Made by a program: the position numbers and the translations under genes | Notes under the pieces: generated by a model | Told to the model about the DNA's origin: nothing | The model's database searches: none | The model's input: the letters and a program-made list of their open reading frames with translations, nothing else | Shown here: in pieces, positions 4,350 to 5,198 of the stretch | Position numbering within the stretch: position 1 is the first letter of the stretch | How the letters are laid out: each line of letters starts with the position of its first letter | Source of the DNA: Rhizobiaceae bacterium | Lineage (GTDB): Bacteria; Pseudomonadota; Alphaproteobacteria; Rhizobiales; Rhizobiaceae | DNA: 5,198 nucleotides | Direction: 5' to 3' | NCBI GenBank assembly: GCA_016793565.1 | Contig: JAEUMA010000528.1 | Coordinates: forward strand, 1 to 5,198

Positions 4350-5198
4350 CTCGTCTGCGAAGCGTTTCCACGGGAGTTTCGTTGTAGCGCCGCCGGTAGG
4401 CGGACGCAGCCCGGCCGAGATGCCCGAGCCCTGATGCAAGAGCCGCTTCCGTCACCGACTGGCCGGACAGCGGGTCCAGTAGCAGGGCACGGAAGTTGTC
4501 GAGACGGATGTCCCCGATCAGCTCCGTCAGAGTCTTGCCGCGGCGACGCCGGATGCCTTCCTGCAGCGAACGCAGGCTCGTGCCCGCCGCGGCCGCGACG
4601 TCCTCCGCGCAAAAATGGATATCGAGATGCGTGTGGATCCATTCTTCCGCTCTGGCGACGATCTTTTCGCCCACCGGTGCTCTGGGTTGGCGAACCATGT
4701 CGGAATGGGAGTGTTCGAACGCGCTCAGCATGAGTTCCACAATGCCTTCGCCCAACCTGGCAAGATAGCCGGGATGGCCGGCTTCGGCGCTGTCCATCAT
4801 CAGCGACACATGCCCGAGAAGCATGCGCCCAGCGGTGCCCGTCAGGTCGATCCCTGTGGCGAACTCGACCTTGTCGACCTTGCTCTCTGAGAGCGCTTCG
4901 CAATGGCGGACCATCGCCGCCCGCTCGACGAGCACGATGATCTTCTCGCAGCCGGCTGACCAGCGCATACGAGTGGGAAGGGTCGGCGACAAGACCGATG
5001 CCGCTGTGTCCGGACTGGCAAGCACCGTCCTTGTGCCGCAACGTACGCTGGCATTGCCGGAGATCGGAAGCTGCAACAGGAAAAAGTCGGCCAATTCGCC
5101 GGGGTCGATCTCGACCGCGCTGCCGTAGCCGACGACGTTGAGGGAGAAGCCGCGATGGCGGGAAGAACGGTGCACGGCATGGAATACGCCGTCGCGTT
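4342..5198 (-). CDS. AraC-family transcriptional regulator, 5' end outside window (284 residues visible)
   Basis: The C-terminal 100 or so residues form a double helix-turn-helix AraC domain. The first HTH lies around HFCAEDVAAAAGTSLRSLQ, and the second around SVTEAALASGLGHLGRAASAYRRRYNETP, which has the usual xxYRRxxxxxP ending of the family. The N-terminal part, with EIDPGELADFFLLQLPISG, a CGTRTVLASPDTAASVLSPT segment and RMRWSAGCEKIIVLV, looks like the cupin-type AraC-binding-like domain found in many proteobacterial AraC proteins. A GTG at 5175 could serve as a start, but the frame continues to the edge with family-like sequence (RDGVFHAV) and no Shine-Dalgarno precedes the GTG. Relatives are usually some 30-45 residues longer, so the true start is probably beyond 5198. 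It is convergent with the LuxR gene, 10 bp apart. Its effector and targets are unknown, and it may serve genes to the right rather than this operon. Confidence 0.9.
   Translation of the reverse strand, partial: RDGVFHAVHRSSRHRGFSLNVVGYGSAVEIDPGELADFFLLQLPISGNASVRCGTRTVLASPDTAASVLSPTLPTRMRWSAGCEKIIVLVERAAMVRHCEALSESKVDKVEFATGIDLTGTAGRMLLGHVSLMMDSAEAGHPGYLARLGEGIVELMLSAFEHSHSDMVRQPRAPVGEKIVARAEEWIHTHLDIHFCAEDVAAAAGTSLRSLQEGIRRRRGKTLTELIGDIRLDNFRALLLDPLSGQSVTEAALASGLGHLGRAASAYRRRYNETPVETLRRRVS

Noticed and set aside
3947..5041. 364-codon minus-strand frame across the two regulator genes
   Set aside because: It overlaps the AraC-like gene out of frame and the LuxR-like gene antisense, and its translation shows no domain.

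Overview
The window looks like chromosomal DNA from a GC-rich proteobacterium, most likely an alphaproteobacterium of the rhizobial type. This rests on codon usage with G/C at third positions, promoter-like elements of the TTGAC(A)-N17-CTA type, and the mix of gene families (AraC and LuxR regulators, an APC permease, an SDR and a nitrilase-family amidase). The assignment is inferred from style only; there is no rRNA or marker gene. There are no tRNAs, CRISPR arrays, insertion sequences or phage genes.

Layout. From about 3490 down to 1 on the minus strand runs a probable four-gene operon. In transcription order it holds a nitrilase-superfamily amidase related to aliphatic amidase/formamidase (3414-2233), a small exported calycin-like protein of unknown function (2176-1676), a 12-TM APC-family permease (1631-234), and a short-chain dehydrogenase/reductase that overlaps the permease stop codon by 1 nt and runs off the left edge (234-1). 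Divergent from it on the plus strand is a LuxR/GerE-type regulator (3627-4331). Convergent with that regulator, 10 bp away, is an AraC-family regulator whose N-terminus lies beyond the right edge (5198-4342).

The 212-bp divergent intergenic region (3415-3626) is the most informative non-coding part. It holds two back-to-back promoter candidates with the same 17-nt spacer and the same CCTAGCGT box at -10. Between them is an 18-bp imperfect palindrome centred about 43 bp upstream of the predicted amidase start point, the usual place for a LuxR-type activator bound next to the -35 box.

How the genes may work together (inference): the permease imports an amino-acid-, amine- or amide-like compound, the cytoplasmic amidase hydrolyses a C-N bond, the SDR oxidises or reduces a hydroxyl/carbonyl intermediate, and the exported protein acts in the periplasm in an unknown role. 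The divergent LuxR protein probably controls the set. The substrate cannot be read from the sequence. The whole looks like an uncharacterised small catabolic or scavenging locus rather than a defence or mobile system.
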